Below are positions 13,801-24,717 of a DNA stretch of 64,000 nt, piece by piece. Position 1 is the first letter of the stretch. The number at the start of each line of letters is the position of its first letter. The notes under the pieces were generated by a model. It made no database searches. It saw nothing but the letters and a program-made list of their open reading frames with translations, and was not told the DNA's origin. Both the position numbers and the translations under genes were made by a program. Origin of the DNA: Oncomelania hupensis (lineage: Eukaryota; Mollusca; Gastropoda; Littorinimorpha; Pomatiopsidae); contig CM072516.1 in assembly GCA_036898135.1 (NCBI GenBank), positions 22,995,239 to 23,059,238 of the forward strand, read 5' to 3'.

Positions 13801-16007
13801 AAATATAAGAATATTTCAATACATTCAGATTGCTTTTGATCAACATACTGTATACAGAGCCACAACACATACAGACCTCATGCTACGGGCCACAGAGAAA
13901 GGCATCCAGTGCCGAATCATCCACAATGCTTCCATCATGAGCTCCGTTGGCTGCTGTGGTCTTCAGGTACGCAAATCTGCGTAATTGTATTCCTGATGAG
14001 GTCAAACTGACCTTGTACGTAAAAATAGCATGCCCTTGTAGAAGATTAAATGCTCATATTCATTGCTGATTGTCTTTCTCTTCTATTGTCTTTGTCTAAA
14101 ATAGCCTTTTGTGAGCGTGTGTGTATTGTTGAATCAGCTATTCCATTTTAGGCCATTTATGGCTTTGTTACGCGGTTGTTATTTTATAAATAGTGGATTC
14201 AGCCCAGATGCTTGAGTCTTGATAAGTGTAACTCAGATTCATTTATCTACGCAGCCTGTTCACTCAGCAACAAGGCAGGGGTTGTCGTATAAAGTTTTCC
14301 AACTTTATTCAGCAAACATCAACAACTGCATGCAAGATCGCTTTCTGAAAATCACTTCAAAGATCATCATCAAAAATCATCATAAATCAAAATCAATCAC
14401 TCTCTCTTTCACTCTCAAGCAGACCCATTGCATCACTTATATAGCCTCTCTGCCATCAAGAAAAAGTTAGAACATTCCAGCATGACGCAATAACACCCAA
14501 TCAAAATAAAACTCGTCACCGGAACTATGCACTGTCTTACGTCATATAACCTTATTTAGGTTAGAAGAAGCTATTAGCTATTACTAGTTTTATATAGATT
14601 CTTCGATCATTACTAAACAAGTAATTCTAGAAAATTCTCCAATAATATAGACCGACGAAAATGATCAACATTATACAAAGCTTCTTCTAGCAACAACGCA
14701 AAATCAAATCAAAGGTAAATACATTCTGTTATTGCATGCTTTGCAAAACAAAACGATCGGATCTATCATGAGCGTCTTAAATGTAACAGGCTTGTTATCA
14801 GGGGGATCAGGACTTTTCACTACTGGGAGATAATCCAGTACAATATACAAACTCAAAAATGTATTAGTATCAAGATAATTTCTTCCTTCAACACTCATGG
14901 AAAACATTGTTATCATAGTGACAATAATGTGATCTGTAACCTGAAATTTGTTGAAAGACCACATGGAAGCTGTTGCAGAAATCTGGTAAATATACACCTG
15001 TGAATGACAAAAAGTCGTACCGTGTAAATAATTGAAAATCGACATAAAAATAAACAAACATTGGTGATTTTATCAGTATTTCTGTTTCCATTTACAGTTA
15101 TACAACTTTGGTGTAACAGTATCCATTGTATTCTGGACCGACACTTGGAGACCTGACAGTTTTTATGAAAAAATTGCTGCCAACAGAAAACGAGGAATGC
15201 ACACTCTGTGCTTGCTTGGTAGGTGTATGCATTAGATTCCTTATTAACCATATGGTTTCATCATGAGTTTGTCTTTTGGAAATGTATATCATAAGGTTAT
15301 ATTTTTTTTCAGAATTATATAAATAGTCATGTGATTTATTTGTTTCAGACATCAAGATGAAAGAGCAGACTGTAGAAAATATGATGAGGTACAAATTGTT
15401 TTTGTATTTAAATATTATTAGTTTTAAAATTTACAATGAAGGTGGTTGGGTTCTTACTTGTTGAAATATAATCAGATATCAAGATGAAAGAGCAGACTGT
15501 AGAAAATATTGTGAAGTAAGAATTGTTTTTGTATTTCAGTATTATTAGTTTTAAAATGTACAATGCCAGTCGTTGAAATAACCACAGAACTATAGCATGC
15601 TTAGTGCATTGTTTTTAAATGAGGTCCTTGCCTGTGATTTTACCTGAGTAACCAACCACTCACAGATAACTGCACCTTCCCCCCTCAACTGCCCCTTTCC
15701 CCCTCCCCTCAATTCCTCCTCTACTGTTTTTATACAGAGTTTTTGTTTACTTACTAATGTGCTACTATTAAATACGTACAGTTATTTCCCCATGTATCAT
15801 ATGTAAAGTTGTTTATTCACTGAGTGCGAGTATGTATTATTATGTATTACTACTAATTTGAGATTGAAAATTAGTGCTTTGAGCTCAATTTTATTGGAGA
15901 ATTGCGCTGTATGAAGCTTTATAAAAAAAAATTTTTTTATAATAATAATAATAATTATTGTTATTATTGTTTTTTTTTCATGATGATGATGATTGTTATT
16001 ATTGTTG

Positions 16008-16048
<41 letters not shown>

Positions 16049-16313
16049 TTTTTATTATTAGCACCCTAATTGTCATTGTGTGTGTTTCATTTGTGAAATG
16101 CTATAGAAATGCTTTTTAGAGGGCGGAAAATTTATGAGCCCCCAAGGTTTATGACGGTCAGCCAAGCAGCAAAACAGTTGTTGGAGATTGTGGAAAAGCG
16201 AAATGCAGAAAGAATCTCTGCTGATGACACAGGTTTGGTGGAAGCATTTGGTAATAATAATAGTAGTAGTCGTAGTCGTAGTAGTAGTAGTAGTAGTAGT
16301 AGTAATAATAATA

Positions 16314-16372
<59 letters not shown>

Positions 16373-16693
16373 ATAGTAATAATAATAATAATAATAATGT
16401 AGTAGTATTCAGAATAATAATATTGTAGTAGTAGTTGTAATAATAATTTATAGTAGTAAAAAACTAAATTTCTGCGCCTGATATAGACTCTTGCCTGTCA
16501 TGCATACCCAGTTTAACATAATTGATTCACATAATAGGCAAAGCATAAGTACTGCAAGATTTTGCTTACTTTATTGCTCTGTAGACAGGCCTATGCCAAA
16601 AAAAACAGAAATTTTTTTTTTTTTTCCATTTTCTATAATAGCAATTTTTTTAGATTGCCATGTTGATTGAAGAAAAGCGCGTAATAGCATTCT

Positions 16694-16785
<92 letters not shown>

Positions 16786-17065
16786 ATCTTTTTTCCCCTT
16801 ATTTTATTCTAAAGACTTGACAGAAGACACGGTGTGTGTCGGTTTGGCAAGAGTGGGGGCAGAGGATCAGAAGATTGTGGCGGGCACTCTGAAAGAGTTG
16901 GCGTCTGTTGACCTTGGTGGTCCTCTACACTCCATGGTCATTCCTGGCAACATGCATCCACTTGAGCAGGACATGCTCAGGGCACTTCAACAACAACAGG
17001 AACAGGCATCACCAGATGCTGATAAGGCATGTTTAGATAGTCTGCTGTGTAGAAAAGTCAAGTAA
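5157..17065 (+). CDS. DPH5: DPH5 copy 1, diphthine methyl ester synthase
   Basis: This AdoMet-dependent methyltransferase acts on the modified histidine of elongation factor 2 in diphthamide synthesis, in the cytosol. Eight coding exons: 5157-5291, 9734-9794, 11016-11079, 13858-13966, 15098-15218, 15349-15388, 16120-16232 and 16815-17065. All borders are AG/GT and phases agree, giving 297 residues (family about 285). Landmarks are the N-terminal [14 protein letters not shown], the AdoMet-site VVGDPVGATTH (about 81-91), [15 protein letters not shown] (109-123), [19 protein letters not shown] and [11 protein letters not shown]. The ATG at 5157 aligns with the conserved start, although the frame is open upstream. 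The introns are stuffed with mobile elements, and intron 1 is 4.4 kb. The last exon ends in a glutamine-rich tail unlike copy 2, and it contains possible internal donors at 17027 (GC) and 17062 (GT). Confidence 0.93.
5328..5381. repeat. (ATATC)n microsatellite
   Basis: About ten tandem ATATC units lie just inside intron 1 of DPH5 copy 1. Confidence 0.9.
5489..5716 (-). mobile_element. LINE 3' remnant (RT C-terminal tail)
   Basis: A 75-residue frame on the minus strand carries the C-terminal signature of non-LTR polymerases: [22 protein letters not shown] and a [16 protein letters not shown] end. Only the extreme tail remains, so it is a 5'-truncated relic in DPH5 intron 1. The clade is not assigned. 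Confidence 0.7.
6205..6447 (-). mobile_element. tRNA-derived SINE
   Basis: Read on the minus strand, the element starts with a tRNA-like head: A-box TAGCTCAAGTGGTAGAGC and B-box GGTTTGAATCC. It ends in a short (TTCA)n tail. It is flanked by an 8-bp direct repeat, GGTGAAAC, at 6197-6204 and 6448-6455, which marks retroposition. Confidence 0.8.
6713..8530 (+). mobile_element. Decayed LINE with restriction-like endonuclease type C-terminus
   Basis: Several frames describe one broken element. Around 6805 a frame reads [10 protein letters not shown], the RT catalytic box. 6988-7599 continues the thumb region ([19 protein letters not shown]). 7586-7837 follows in another frame. 8154-8447 reads [19 protein letters not shown] and [14 protein letters not shown], like the C-terminal nuclease region of RLE-type LINEs (R2/NeSL-like group). 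A cysteine-rich stretch near 7950 precedes it. Several frameshifts and a stop near 6908 make it inactive. The clade assignment is tentative. Confidence 0.7.
8600..9733 (+). other. Remainder of DPH5 intron 1
   Basis: AT-rich intron with a short (TA)n run near 9366-9391 and a CCCCCACCCCCC-type tract near 9110. No gene or clear element is seen. Confidence 0.5.
10289..10355. repeat. (TTA)n microsatellite
   Basis: TTA/TTG triplets in intron 2 of DPH5 copy 1. They create a spurious poly-Leu reading frame. Confidence 0.9.
10484..10607. repeat. Large near-perfect palindrome built on TG/CA repeats
   Basis: The left arm (about 10484-10545) runs TA-rich, then (TG)n, then AAGATGTTCGTTTATAAA. The right arm (10547-10607) is its near-exact reverse complement: TTTATAAACGAACATCTT, (CA)n, TA-rich. 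The centre has essentially no spacer, so it can form a hairpin of about 60 bp. A separate (CA)n lies at 10815-10842. Confidence 0.85.
11490..12640 (-). mobile_element. 5'-truncated LINE encoding a partial reverse transcriptase
   Basis: A 287-residue frame (12593-11730) contains RT motif B ([20 protein letters not shown]), motif C as [10 protein letters not shown], and a downstream thumb and tail ([32 protein letters not shown]). The pattern is like Rex1/CR1-group LINEs. The fingers, motif A and the endonuclease are missing. The usual Ala of the FADD box is Ser. A short ATTCA-type repeat at 11493-11513 fits a LINE 3' tail. It lies in intron 3 of DPH5 copy 1. Confidence 0.85.
12707..13407 (+). 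mobile_element. Unclassified retroposon, longest copy (family U, copy A)
   Basis: A 701-bp unit flanked by a 12-bp direct repeat (ATATTGTTTTGT at 12695-12706 and 13408-13419), ending in an (AATC)n tail. It starts ACCCCTTGGGGTC and includes GGGGGTTTCAGTATAAATAG (about 12849) and AGAGTCCGCTGGACC near the 3' end. It has no long frame and no obvious tRNA, 5S or 7SL head. Copies B-E in this window lie on the opposite strand. Confidence 0.75.
14166..14788 (-). mobile_element. Solo LTR of the Gyp family, in DPH5 intron 4
   Basis: Read on the minus strand this is a diverged copy of the 615-628 bp LTRs at 37, 42, 47, 57 and 62 kb. It has the same TGTTA...TAACA ends, the TTGATTTGA and TATTATTGGAGAATTTTCT blocks, and the CTGAATAAA-type and GAATCTGAGTTACAC 3' blocks. 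GGCTT occurs directly at 14161-14165 and 14789-14793, a 5-bp target duplication. No internal region remains. Confidence 0.88.
15476..15515 (+). CDS. DPH5: Duplicated DPH5 exon 6 (candidate mutually exclusive exon 6b)
   Basis: This is a second copy of the 40-nt exon 6, 127 bp downstream of the first. It differs at only a few bases and keeps an AG acceptor (ATAATCAG) and a strong donor (GTAAGAA). Translated with the flanking exons it gives [14 protein letters not shown], against [14 protein letters not shown] for exon 6a. The lysine at the junction is the residue found in the vertebrate protein. Because 40 is not a multiple of three, including both copies would shift the frame, so only one can be used per transcript. 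Use of this exon is inferred. Its weaker polypyrimidine tract could also mean that it is silent. Confidence 0.6.
16250..16440. repeat. (AGT)n/(AAT)n microsatellite
   Basis: Runs of AGT and AAT triplets directly after exon 7 of DPH5 copy 1, in intron 7. Confidence 0.9.
16694..16782. repeat. (ATT)n microsatellite
   Basis: About 29 ATT triplets, 30 bp upstream of the acceptor of DPH5 copy 1 exon 8. Confidence 0.95.
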
Positions 17066-17478
17066 ATATACAGAGTGTGGGAAAGAAAATTGTATTGGAG
17101 AGAGAAGCAAGCTGGATACGATTGATTGTTGGGTGGTTTGGTATGTTTTTTTGTAGGCTTTATGTACTGCATAATGTTTAGACTACAAAGACCTTCCCAT
17201 AAGTTAAGAAATGTAAAGAAACACAGATGATTAAATGATTTATTAATGTAATTGCTTCATTGATTAATTAGTAGTTTGTTAAACTACCATTCCATTGATG
17301 ACCCTCTCGTAGCACTATGCTATCAGACCTTTGCATAGTTATGTGACATGGACACTGACATATCCCTCTTTAATGCACAAGCTTTTGATTCCATGTTTCT
17401 GCATTTTGCATAGTTTATAGATGCTGATGTGAATGCAAGTACTGTTTTTCACAACATTGCATTTTTGTGCCTTTGCAG

Positions 17479-20400
17479 AGAACAGGGTTCTATTTGATAG
17501 GCTTAGGGTTGGGAAACGCCAAAGACATCACAGTGAAAGGATTGGAAATTGTTCAGAGAGCCAGACGTGTCTTCCTGGAAGCCTACACCTCCATTTTGAC
17601 TGTTGGCAAGGAGGCATTGGTGAGTTTGAATGTAAAGAATTTGTTAGTTGTATAGGGAACAAATGTTTATAAAGACAATTCAATAGAAATAACGTTGAGG
17701 AAAGATGCATTTATTGTTAGTGTTTATTGTTGATGTGGTTAGTATTATGAAATTTTAAGACATCTTCCATGTTGTACTCGATAGTCTGTGTGTGAGTAAG
17801 TGTGTGTTTGTGTGTGTATTTGTGAGGAATACGCCTTGAGTCTGAAAAAAAAAAGCTTTTTTTCTATTGTTTTCATAGGAAGAACTTTATGGAAGGGAAG
17901 TCATCTTGGCAGATCGTAACATGGTAGAACAAAACTCGGGTAAGTGCAGACAAGGCTAAAAGAGGTTTCCCTAAACATGTACATCAGAAATAATGCATTG
18001 TATGAAGATAAGGTAACATCTTTCATTACAAGTGGCGTATTTCTGTATGGTTTCTGTGCATGCTTTATTTTGTAAATCCACAATATTATTTGTTTATAAT
18101 AATTTTTTAATAGCTGTTTTCTTTTTATAACAAACCAAGCTCTGTTTTAACAGTAACGACATGAAACACACTTCAACTAATTGCAATTATTTAGTCATTA
18201 GGATGGAAACATAAACACGTTTTTTTTTTCATCATAAATATTTTTATAGACATAGATGCAACATTATTTTGAAAGAGAAATACAGTTCTGTTAATAATCA
18301 TATTGAATGAACAGAAGTTATATTATTAATTTTATAATTGATTTTGTGTGTGCTACAGATGAATTGTTGGCTGATGCAGAATCTGCAGAAATTGCCTTTC
18401 TTGTGGTGGGAGACCCAGTAGGGTACGTTGCTCTATAACTGGTTTGTGAAAAAAATTTGTTATTTGCAGACCTGCCTCAAATAGGAAATAATCTTTTTAT
18501 TAGAATATAGTAAATCCGATTGTCCATTACTGAGAGTGGTTGGTTATGGCTTATACACTGGCGTGTATTGTTTTTGTGCTGGTGTCTCTTACTGTTGTTG
18601 ATTGTGCTTAGGTTATTCAAGGTATTTTTAGATAACTCCATGCTATTTATCTTGTGGTCATCATTTTGCAGAGCAACCACTCACACAGACCTAATGCTTC
18701 GAGCATTTGAAAAGGGCATTTGCTGTCGCATCATTCACAATGCCTCCATCATGCATGCAGTCGGATGCTGCGGACTCCAGGTATATCTTTCTCCTCCTTT
18801 ATCCATTTTCTTCTCCTTCTCTGTTGCCTCCTATGTTTTGCCATTTTTGTATTTTCAGATAATAATTGGAATCTGTGTCTGTCCATCCATCTGTCAGTCA
18901 GTCTGTTGTACGCCATGTCTCAAGAACCTTGTAACAGATTTTCATAGGAACATTACCGGTTTTTGTAGCCTTCATATTTGCTTAACTACAAACGGTCAAG
19001 GTCGCTGTTTTTTTTTTGTGTGTTTTTTTAAACGGTTTTGCTCCACATCGAAAAAGAAATTGCTGAACTGATTTTGACGCTTTGTGGCATAAAAATACTT
19101 CAACTCGTGACCAGGCATTGTATGACAGACGATTAATCAGCCAGTCGTTTGCTTTACCAGTACATTGGACAGAATTTCACTTTTTAATTTAAAACATGTT
19201 TTGCATTATCTCAAAAAGTACTTGACCAATAGACTATGCTCAGAAATATGAGGGGAAACAACTTTGGTCGTCTTGCCAGCATATTGCGTCAGAGTCATCT
19301 AACATTCAGGCAGAGGTTCTTTGCAAACAAACACAGTTTCTTGCCTACAATGTCCGCTCTGTCCTCCATCAAACTTTCTGGATCAACCGAAAGTTGATTT
19401 CAGTTGCAATCCTAGATAGCTCTGCTAGTTCGGCCTTGCACTCCCAGGCAACCACCATCACTTTTTCCCAAGGAAAAGCTTGCAGCTCAGGGTAGCTTTC
19501 ATAGTGTTAGGAGACGAGACGTCCAACCGGATAGCTCTACGTAACTAAAAACAAAACAAAAAGACGAGTTACCTCTCATTTCCGAAGACATTCTATTTGA
19601 TTTTTTTTTTTAAATGCAGATACTGTTACTGCTAATTTATCTTTTAGGTCCTTCATATTTCTAACGTTCTTAAAGGTCAAAGCCAATTCATCCAGTTTCA
19701 GACACGTTTTGCACTGTATCAAAATCGCCAAAGCAGATTTTTATAATTGTTAGCTTATAGATAGTTCAGGTACAGTCCAAACCAACCGTTCCATACTTTT
19801 ATCAACCTCCTCCCTCCCCCCCCCCCCCTCACCTCTCATCACCCAATTTTTTTTCCACATTTTTGAAAAATCTGTGCAAGATGAGTCCTAAATAGTCCAA
19901 AAATGACATCTAACACAAATGTCCGTCCGTCTGTCAGCTGTCAGCCATCAGTCTGTGCAAAATTGCAAGTGGACTAGTATCTCAGAACCTATTTCAACTA
20001 TCACAACCAAACTTGATAAGATAGTGTATACCCATGAGATCTCATAAATGACTAGTAAATGAAATGACTTTACTTCAAGGTCAAGGTCACAAGATCAACA
20101 AATGTTAGTTGTAAAAAAAGACAATTTTAAACAAAATTTCACTTTTTTGACTCGCATACATAGCAGTGTGAGTCTATGTACTCACCGCCCCCTCCCCCCT
20201 CTACCCCACCCCCATTCTCTCCCCTCCTTGTGTGTATGTTTGTCTGGAAATACGTTTAGATGTCTTGCCAGCTTGTCTTTTCTTCCCTCTCCTTTTGTTA
20301 TTTTATAAGCAGGAACTTTTTAGTGTGAACAGAAACTTGCAAAATGAGGTTCCTTCTTTGCTCCTGGGAATGTCTCACTAGCTCATAAATAGCTGTGCAA

Positions 20401-22600
20401 GTGATCAAATGATGGTTTCAGTATAACAGTCCTCCTAAACTTTCAGACAGCACTTGTTGAAATATGAGTCTTGCTTGAACTTGTTTGAATACATACCAAT
20501 GTTAACCTTCATCTTTCTACAGCTGTACAGCTTTGGTGAGACGGTATCTATCGTTTTCTGGACTGACACTTGGAGACCGGACAGCTTTTATGACAAAATT
20601 GCTGCCAACAGAAAGCAAGGATTACATACACTCTGTTTGCTTGGTCAGTGGTGCAGAAATAACAGTGTATAATTATGTATCTGTGTGCTTAGCAGTTACA
20701 AATGTAAATTCGTACATTATAGATTGAAATAATGTTCAGGCATTAATGAAACTGATAATAATAATAATAATAAAAAATAATAAAAATAATAATAAAAGAT
20801 ATTTATATAGTGCTTTTACCAATAAGATTTAGTACAAAGCGCAAATCAGTCAGTGAAATAAAAACATAAAGTCTTCACTATAATTTTGAAAGTCATCGTC
20901 ACCATTAGCATGCATAGATTTTGGTGTTGTTATCGGTTGATTGAATTTTTTGCCTGTATCATGACCCTATATATACTGTTCTTGTTCTTTTTGGTTCTGG
21001 ATTAATTTTCAGCATCTTTATTCATCTTATCACTTCGCCGTTGGAGTTTTTATATTTTAAAATGTCAGTAATGTAGTACGCTAGTTTATGTTTATTCCAG
21101 GCATTATGTTTGTTTCAGATATTAAGATGAAAGAGCAAACAGAAGAAAACATGATGAGGTAAGTAATTTGTTGATTAATAATTAATTACTAAATAATTGA
21201 GTAATAATTTTCCTACACCAATCAGACGAACATGCATAGTAGTGTTTATCTAGGATCTTAATTCAGGTTTTTTTTCCTTGACTAAAAATGGTACTGAGAT
21301 GTGTGCATGCCTGTCCATAATTATTTTAAGTTTGTATAATAATATTATATATTATATTCACTGTTTTAATTCAGATTGTAAATCTTGTATTGCATCTTTA
21401 GCTTATAAAAAAAAAAAACACCAAAAACCCAACATCAACAACAATGTAACTGTTTGTATGCCAATGTTGCAAGACAGATGTTGATATATGAGGTTGATCT
21501 GGAAAGCATGACTACAACTACAAAGTTATTCTTTCTGCTCAGAGGGTGTAAGATCTATGAGCCACCACGGTTCATGTCGGTGAATCAAGCGGCACAGCAG
21601 TTGCTAGAAATTGTTGGCAACAAAAAGGCAGAGGGAGATTTGCAGGACATGGGTATGCTTTTGTTTCACTGTGGCACTGTGGGTTTGTTTTTTTTCCTGC
21701 AAAACCTTTAGTAGCAAGAAGTGTGTTTAACATAGTACAGGAAGAATAGAAGTTGAAATGTATTTACTGGGAATACAGTGGAACCTCTCTACAACGACCT
21801 TGAAAATGTTGACAAAAATCGGTCTTTATAGAGAGGGGTCTTTATAGAGAGTGGTCTTTACAGAGAGCATAATGGCCTTTTCTTGAATCAATTTGCCAGT
21901 GATCGGAATATTCTTTCTTCTAGCATCCAGAAACCAATCCCAAACTTTCTCATTTACTTCCGAGTATGTTTTTTTCCTCCGTTTTGATCGCGTACGATCG
22001 GCATTATCACCACTTTCCCACCTTTTAAGAATGTCATCTTTGTCTCGGATAATTCCTTGATTTGTGTTTTTCCAACTTTAAGACGAGTCTTTGCGATCGC
22101 AATGGCAGTCTCTCCTTTTTTGTGTCTGTTTACAACATTAACTCGATCTTCCAGAGATAAAAATTTTCTTTTCTTTGTAGACTCCATCATCCCATCACGC
22201 TTTCTTTGCTTCTTCTCAGTGCCACGCTCGTGATGTGAATAAAGTGAAATGCAAACCCCAAACGAGTAGAATCTAGAATGTGACGTTACAAGATGACGTC
22301 AAACTTATAGAAGATTACTTTATCGGCTGGCGTGTCACATATAGGTACCTGTCTGACTGTGCTGAACAAGATCGTAGACAGTTTTTATTATGCAGTCATG
22401 CCGAGAAAGTCGCTATACGGTCTGCAAAGATCGGTCGTTAGACGTTATAGCGAGGGAGTCGCTATACTGATGACAGCAATATAAGGAAATACATCGGTTA
22501 AAATAAAATGGGTCTTTGTAGCGGGGGAGTCGTTATAGAGGGGGGTCGTTGTGAGAGGTTCCACTGTACCCCACAACTGAATACAACAATTCTCTGTTAT

Positions 22601-22693
<93 letters not shown>

Positions 22694-23171
22694 AATGAAT
22701 TAATTTAGATAGTTATTCATTGCTTACAGGGTCCAGCGGACTGCAAAGAGCCGAATCAGGACCACAAAATCAAGACCACAACTTGGCTGAAAGAGGACTC
22801 ACATGAATTTATTGTGTATTGTGAATACATCCCAACAATAAAACATATTGATGTGTTACAAAATGTATTTATGTTTCAATTTTAGATGTTTGTATTAAAG
22901 TTAATTTAAAGTGACCAACACACCCACAAATATGTATGATTATTTTTGTGCAGAACTGACAGCAGACACCATGTGTGTGGGCTTGGCTAGAGTAGGTGCG
23001 AAGGACCAAAAAGTGGTAACGGCTTCATTACAACAGTTGGCCTCTATTGATTTAGGGGGTCCACTTCATTCTCTCATCATCCCTGGACACTGTCATTCTT
23101 TGGAAGTGGACATGTTACTGCAATTTGCGGTGGACGATAATGTGAAAGAACAGCTTATCAAGACGAAGTGA
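17479..23171 (+). CDS. DPH5: DPH5 copy 2, tandem duplicate lacking its own start codon
   Basis: Eight exons with the same lengths and phases as copy 1 (exon 7 is one codon shorter): 17479-17619, 17879-17939, 18359-18422, 18672-18780, 20523-20643, 21119-21158, 21543-21652 and 22954-23171. Together they give 287 codons and no frame break. The family motifs are intact: [65 protein letters not shown] and [11 protein letters not shown]. The codon aligned with the copy 1 ATG is GGG, and the exon begins just after a good acceptor (TGCCTTTGCAG). No in-frame ATG occurs before codon about 62. Translation therefore needs an upstream exon, either one not recognised here or the last exon of copy 1. The open frame and preserved splice sites argue against a dead pseudogene. 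ATTAAA at 23203 is a possible polyadenylation signal. Confidence 0.88.
18870..20110. other. Intron 4 of DPH5 copy 2 with old interspersed repeat pieces
   Basis: Phrases of the type TCTCAAGAACC...TTTCATAGGAACATTACC and AAGGTCAAGGTCAC recur here and, diverged, at 25850-26050 and 26380-26640. This suggests an old repeat family. A C-rich tract lies at 19807-19830 and another near 20190. No coding potential was recognised. Confidence 0.4.
21776..22566 (-). mobile_element. Non-autonomous pogo/Tigger-type DNA transposon
   Basis: The terminal inverted repeats begin CAGTGGAACCTCTC at both ends and are flanked by TA (21774-21775, 22567-22568). Both ends also carry GAGGGGGTCGTT-type subterminal repeats. 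A minus-strand frame (22190-21954) encodes an N-terminal DNA-binding helix-turn-helix of the CENP-B/pogo kind: [20 protein letters not shown] and [17 protein letters not shown]. The catalytic domain is absent, so the 791-bp element would need a transposase from elsewhere. It lies in intron 7 of DPH5 copy 2. Confidence 0.85.
22605..22690. repeat. (TA)n microsatellite
   Basis: About 43 TA dinucleotides in intron 7 of DPH5 copy 2. Confidence 0.95.
22711..22804 (-). mobile_element. Family U retroposon, copy B (3' fragment)
   Basis: It carries the 3' end of the family (GGGTCCAGCGGACT, AGAGCCGAATCAGGACCAC) and stops after about 90 bp. A short ATGAATT repeat lies on both sides (about 22695 and 22803). 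Confidence 0.65.
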
Positions 23172-24097
23172 CCTGGTTATTAGTGTTAATGAGTTTTTTT
23201 GTATTAAACTATGTGTGAATGTGAATTAGGCAGAATGGTCATTTTGCTAGTCATTGTCATTGACTGTATTTTTGCCTACTACCAAACGCTATAATTGACT
23301 GTATTTTTGCATATTACCAAACGCTATCTGAATGCATAAGTGTCATTGAGATGCTTGGTACAAAAGGTAAAATAATTGCAACTGGCAAAGTAGTAGCATG
23401 ATATACTAATAAACGATTAGAAAATACAGACCATTGTATGCAGTATAGCTGCACCAATGATTTAAATGAAACAAGAAATTTCTCTGTTAGGCAGACTGTT
23501 CAGGCAGAAACAAATTAGTCTCATTGATGAATTTTATCGGAATAAAGCAGAGAAAGATGAATAACATTGTAAATGTATGAATAAAAAGGTGCAAAGTATG
23601 ACAAAGAAGTTGACAAAGAGAAAACAGACAGTGGTGTGAAGGCCTATGAATAAGGTACTAAGTGTGCAAAGCAATGATATGAACAGCAGGTTAGATGTTC
23701 ACAGTGTATGATTCCAACAAGTGAAAAACAACTCCCAAGCGTTGGTTTTTATTTTTGGACTGCAAGTGTAACATCCATGAAAAAATTTGCAGTGATCGCT
23801 TCTTCAAGTTAATGTTACATACTAACTAACTATAGTTAATGTTACATACTAACTAACTATAGTTTAAAATAAAATTTCATGGAGCAAACAAAATAAATGG
23901 TGCCCATGATGAATATCACTGCAATCAAACAAAAAATGATGAAGTCCATAAGTCTTCAAACAAATTACATTATTCTCTAAAATCCAACAAATGATAACAA
24001 GATTTTGTGACATCTGATAATTATGTTTTACATGATTTTGTTTTTGTTGCATTCGTTAAAACAACTTTAAATTTATTATGCATAGCATATACAAAAT

Positions 24098-24492
24098 GAG
24101 GTGAGATGAGGTGCTACAGAAGACTTCTGTGCATTTCCTATACCCAACACATCACCAACGTTGAAGTCCGACAGACCATCACACAAGCCATTGGACAACA
24201 CGATGACCTGCTCACAGTGGTGAAGAAACGGAAACTCCGATGGTATGGCCACGTCACCAGATCATCAGGCCTTGCAAAGACCATTCTGCAAGGCACAGTG
24301 CAAGGAGGTAGAAGAAGGGGGAGACCGAAAAAGAGGTGGGAGGACAACATTCGAGAATGGACTGGTTTGACACTGAGCGAAGCCATGAGGGCTGCTGAGG
24401 ACAGAGAAAGATGGAGTATGCTGGTTAAGCGATCATCTGTGGTGCCCCTACGACCTTCGGGTTATGGGACAGGATAGGATAGGATAGGATAT
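24098..24492 (+). mobile_element. LINE 3' end with GGATA-repeat tail
   Basis: The frame 24106-24477 reads MRCYRRLLCISYTQHITN, KRKLRWYGHVTRSSG and GGRRRGRPKKRWEDNI, the typical C-terminus of RTE/Jockey-like LINE polyproteins. The stop is followed by a (GGATA)n tail at about 24471-24492. Everything upstream is missing, so it is a 5'-truncated insertion in the DPH5-NADK2 interval. Confidence 0.85.
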
Positions 24493-24717
24493 ACAAAAGA
24501 CAAAGCTCTTGCGAACACAACTACCAAGCTAATTGCAGGATCACTTTTCTGACAACTAAAATGAAGCACGCGAACTATAAATACACACATTGTTGGCGAG
24601 TATTCTTTTCATTTGTTTTATGGGGTATTCAATGGAAAGTGCAAAACTTTTGGATAAAAATAAGCACAAATTATAATCTTTTGACTTTGTTAATGATATT
24701 GAACTTGTAAATCTAGC

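Noticed and set aside
14704..15394. Minus-strand frames across DPH5 exon 5
   Set aside because: They run through real plus-strand exon and intron sequence and have no family features.
16256..16402. Poly-Ser/Asn/Val frames near 16.3 kb and similar poly-Asn, poly-Ile and poly-Leu frames at 10.3, 22.6 and 51.5-52.3 kb
   Set aside because: They are translations of AGT, AAT, TTA and TA microsatellites, not proteins.
17479..23171. DPH5 copy 2 as a dead pseudogene
   Set aside because: All eight exons are open, splice sites and catalytic motifs are kept, and only the start codon is missing.
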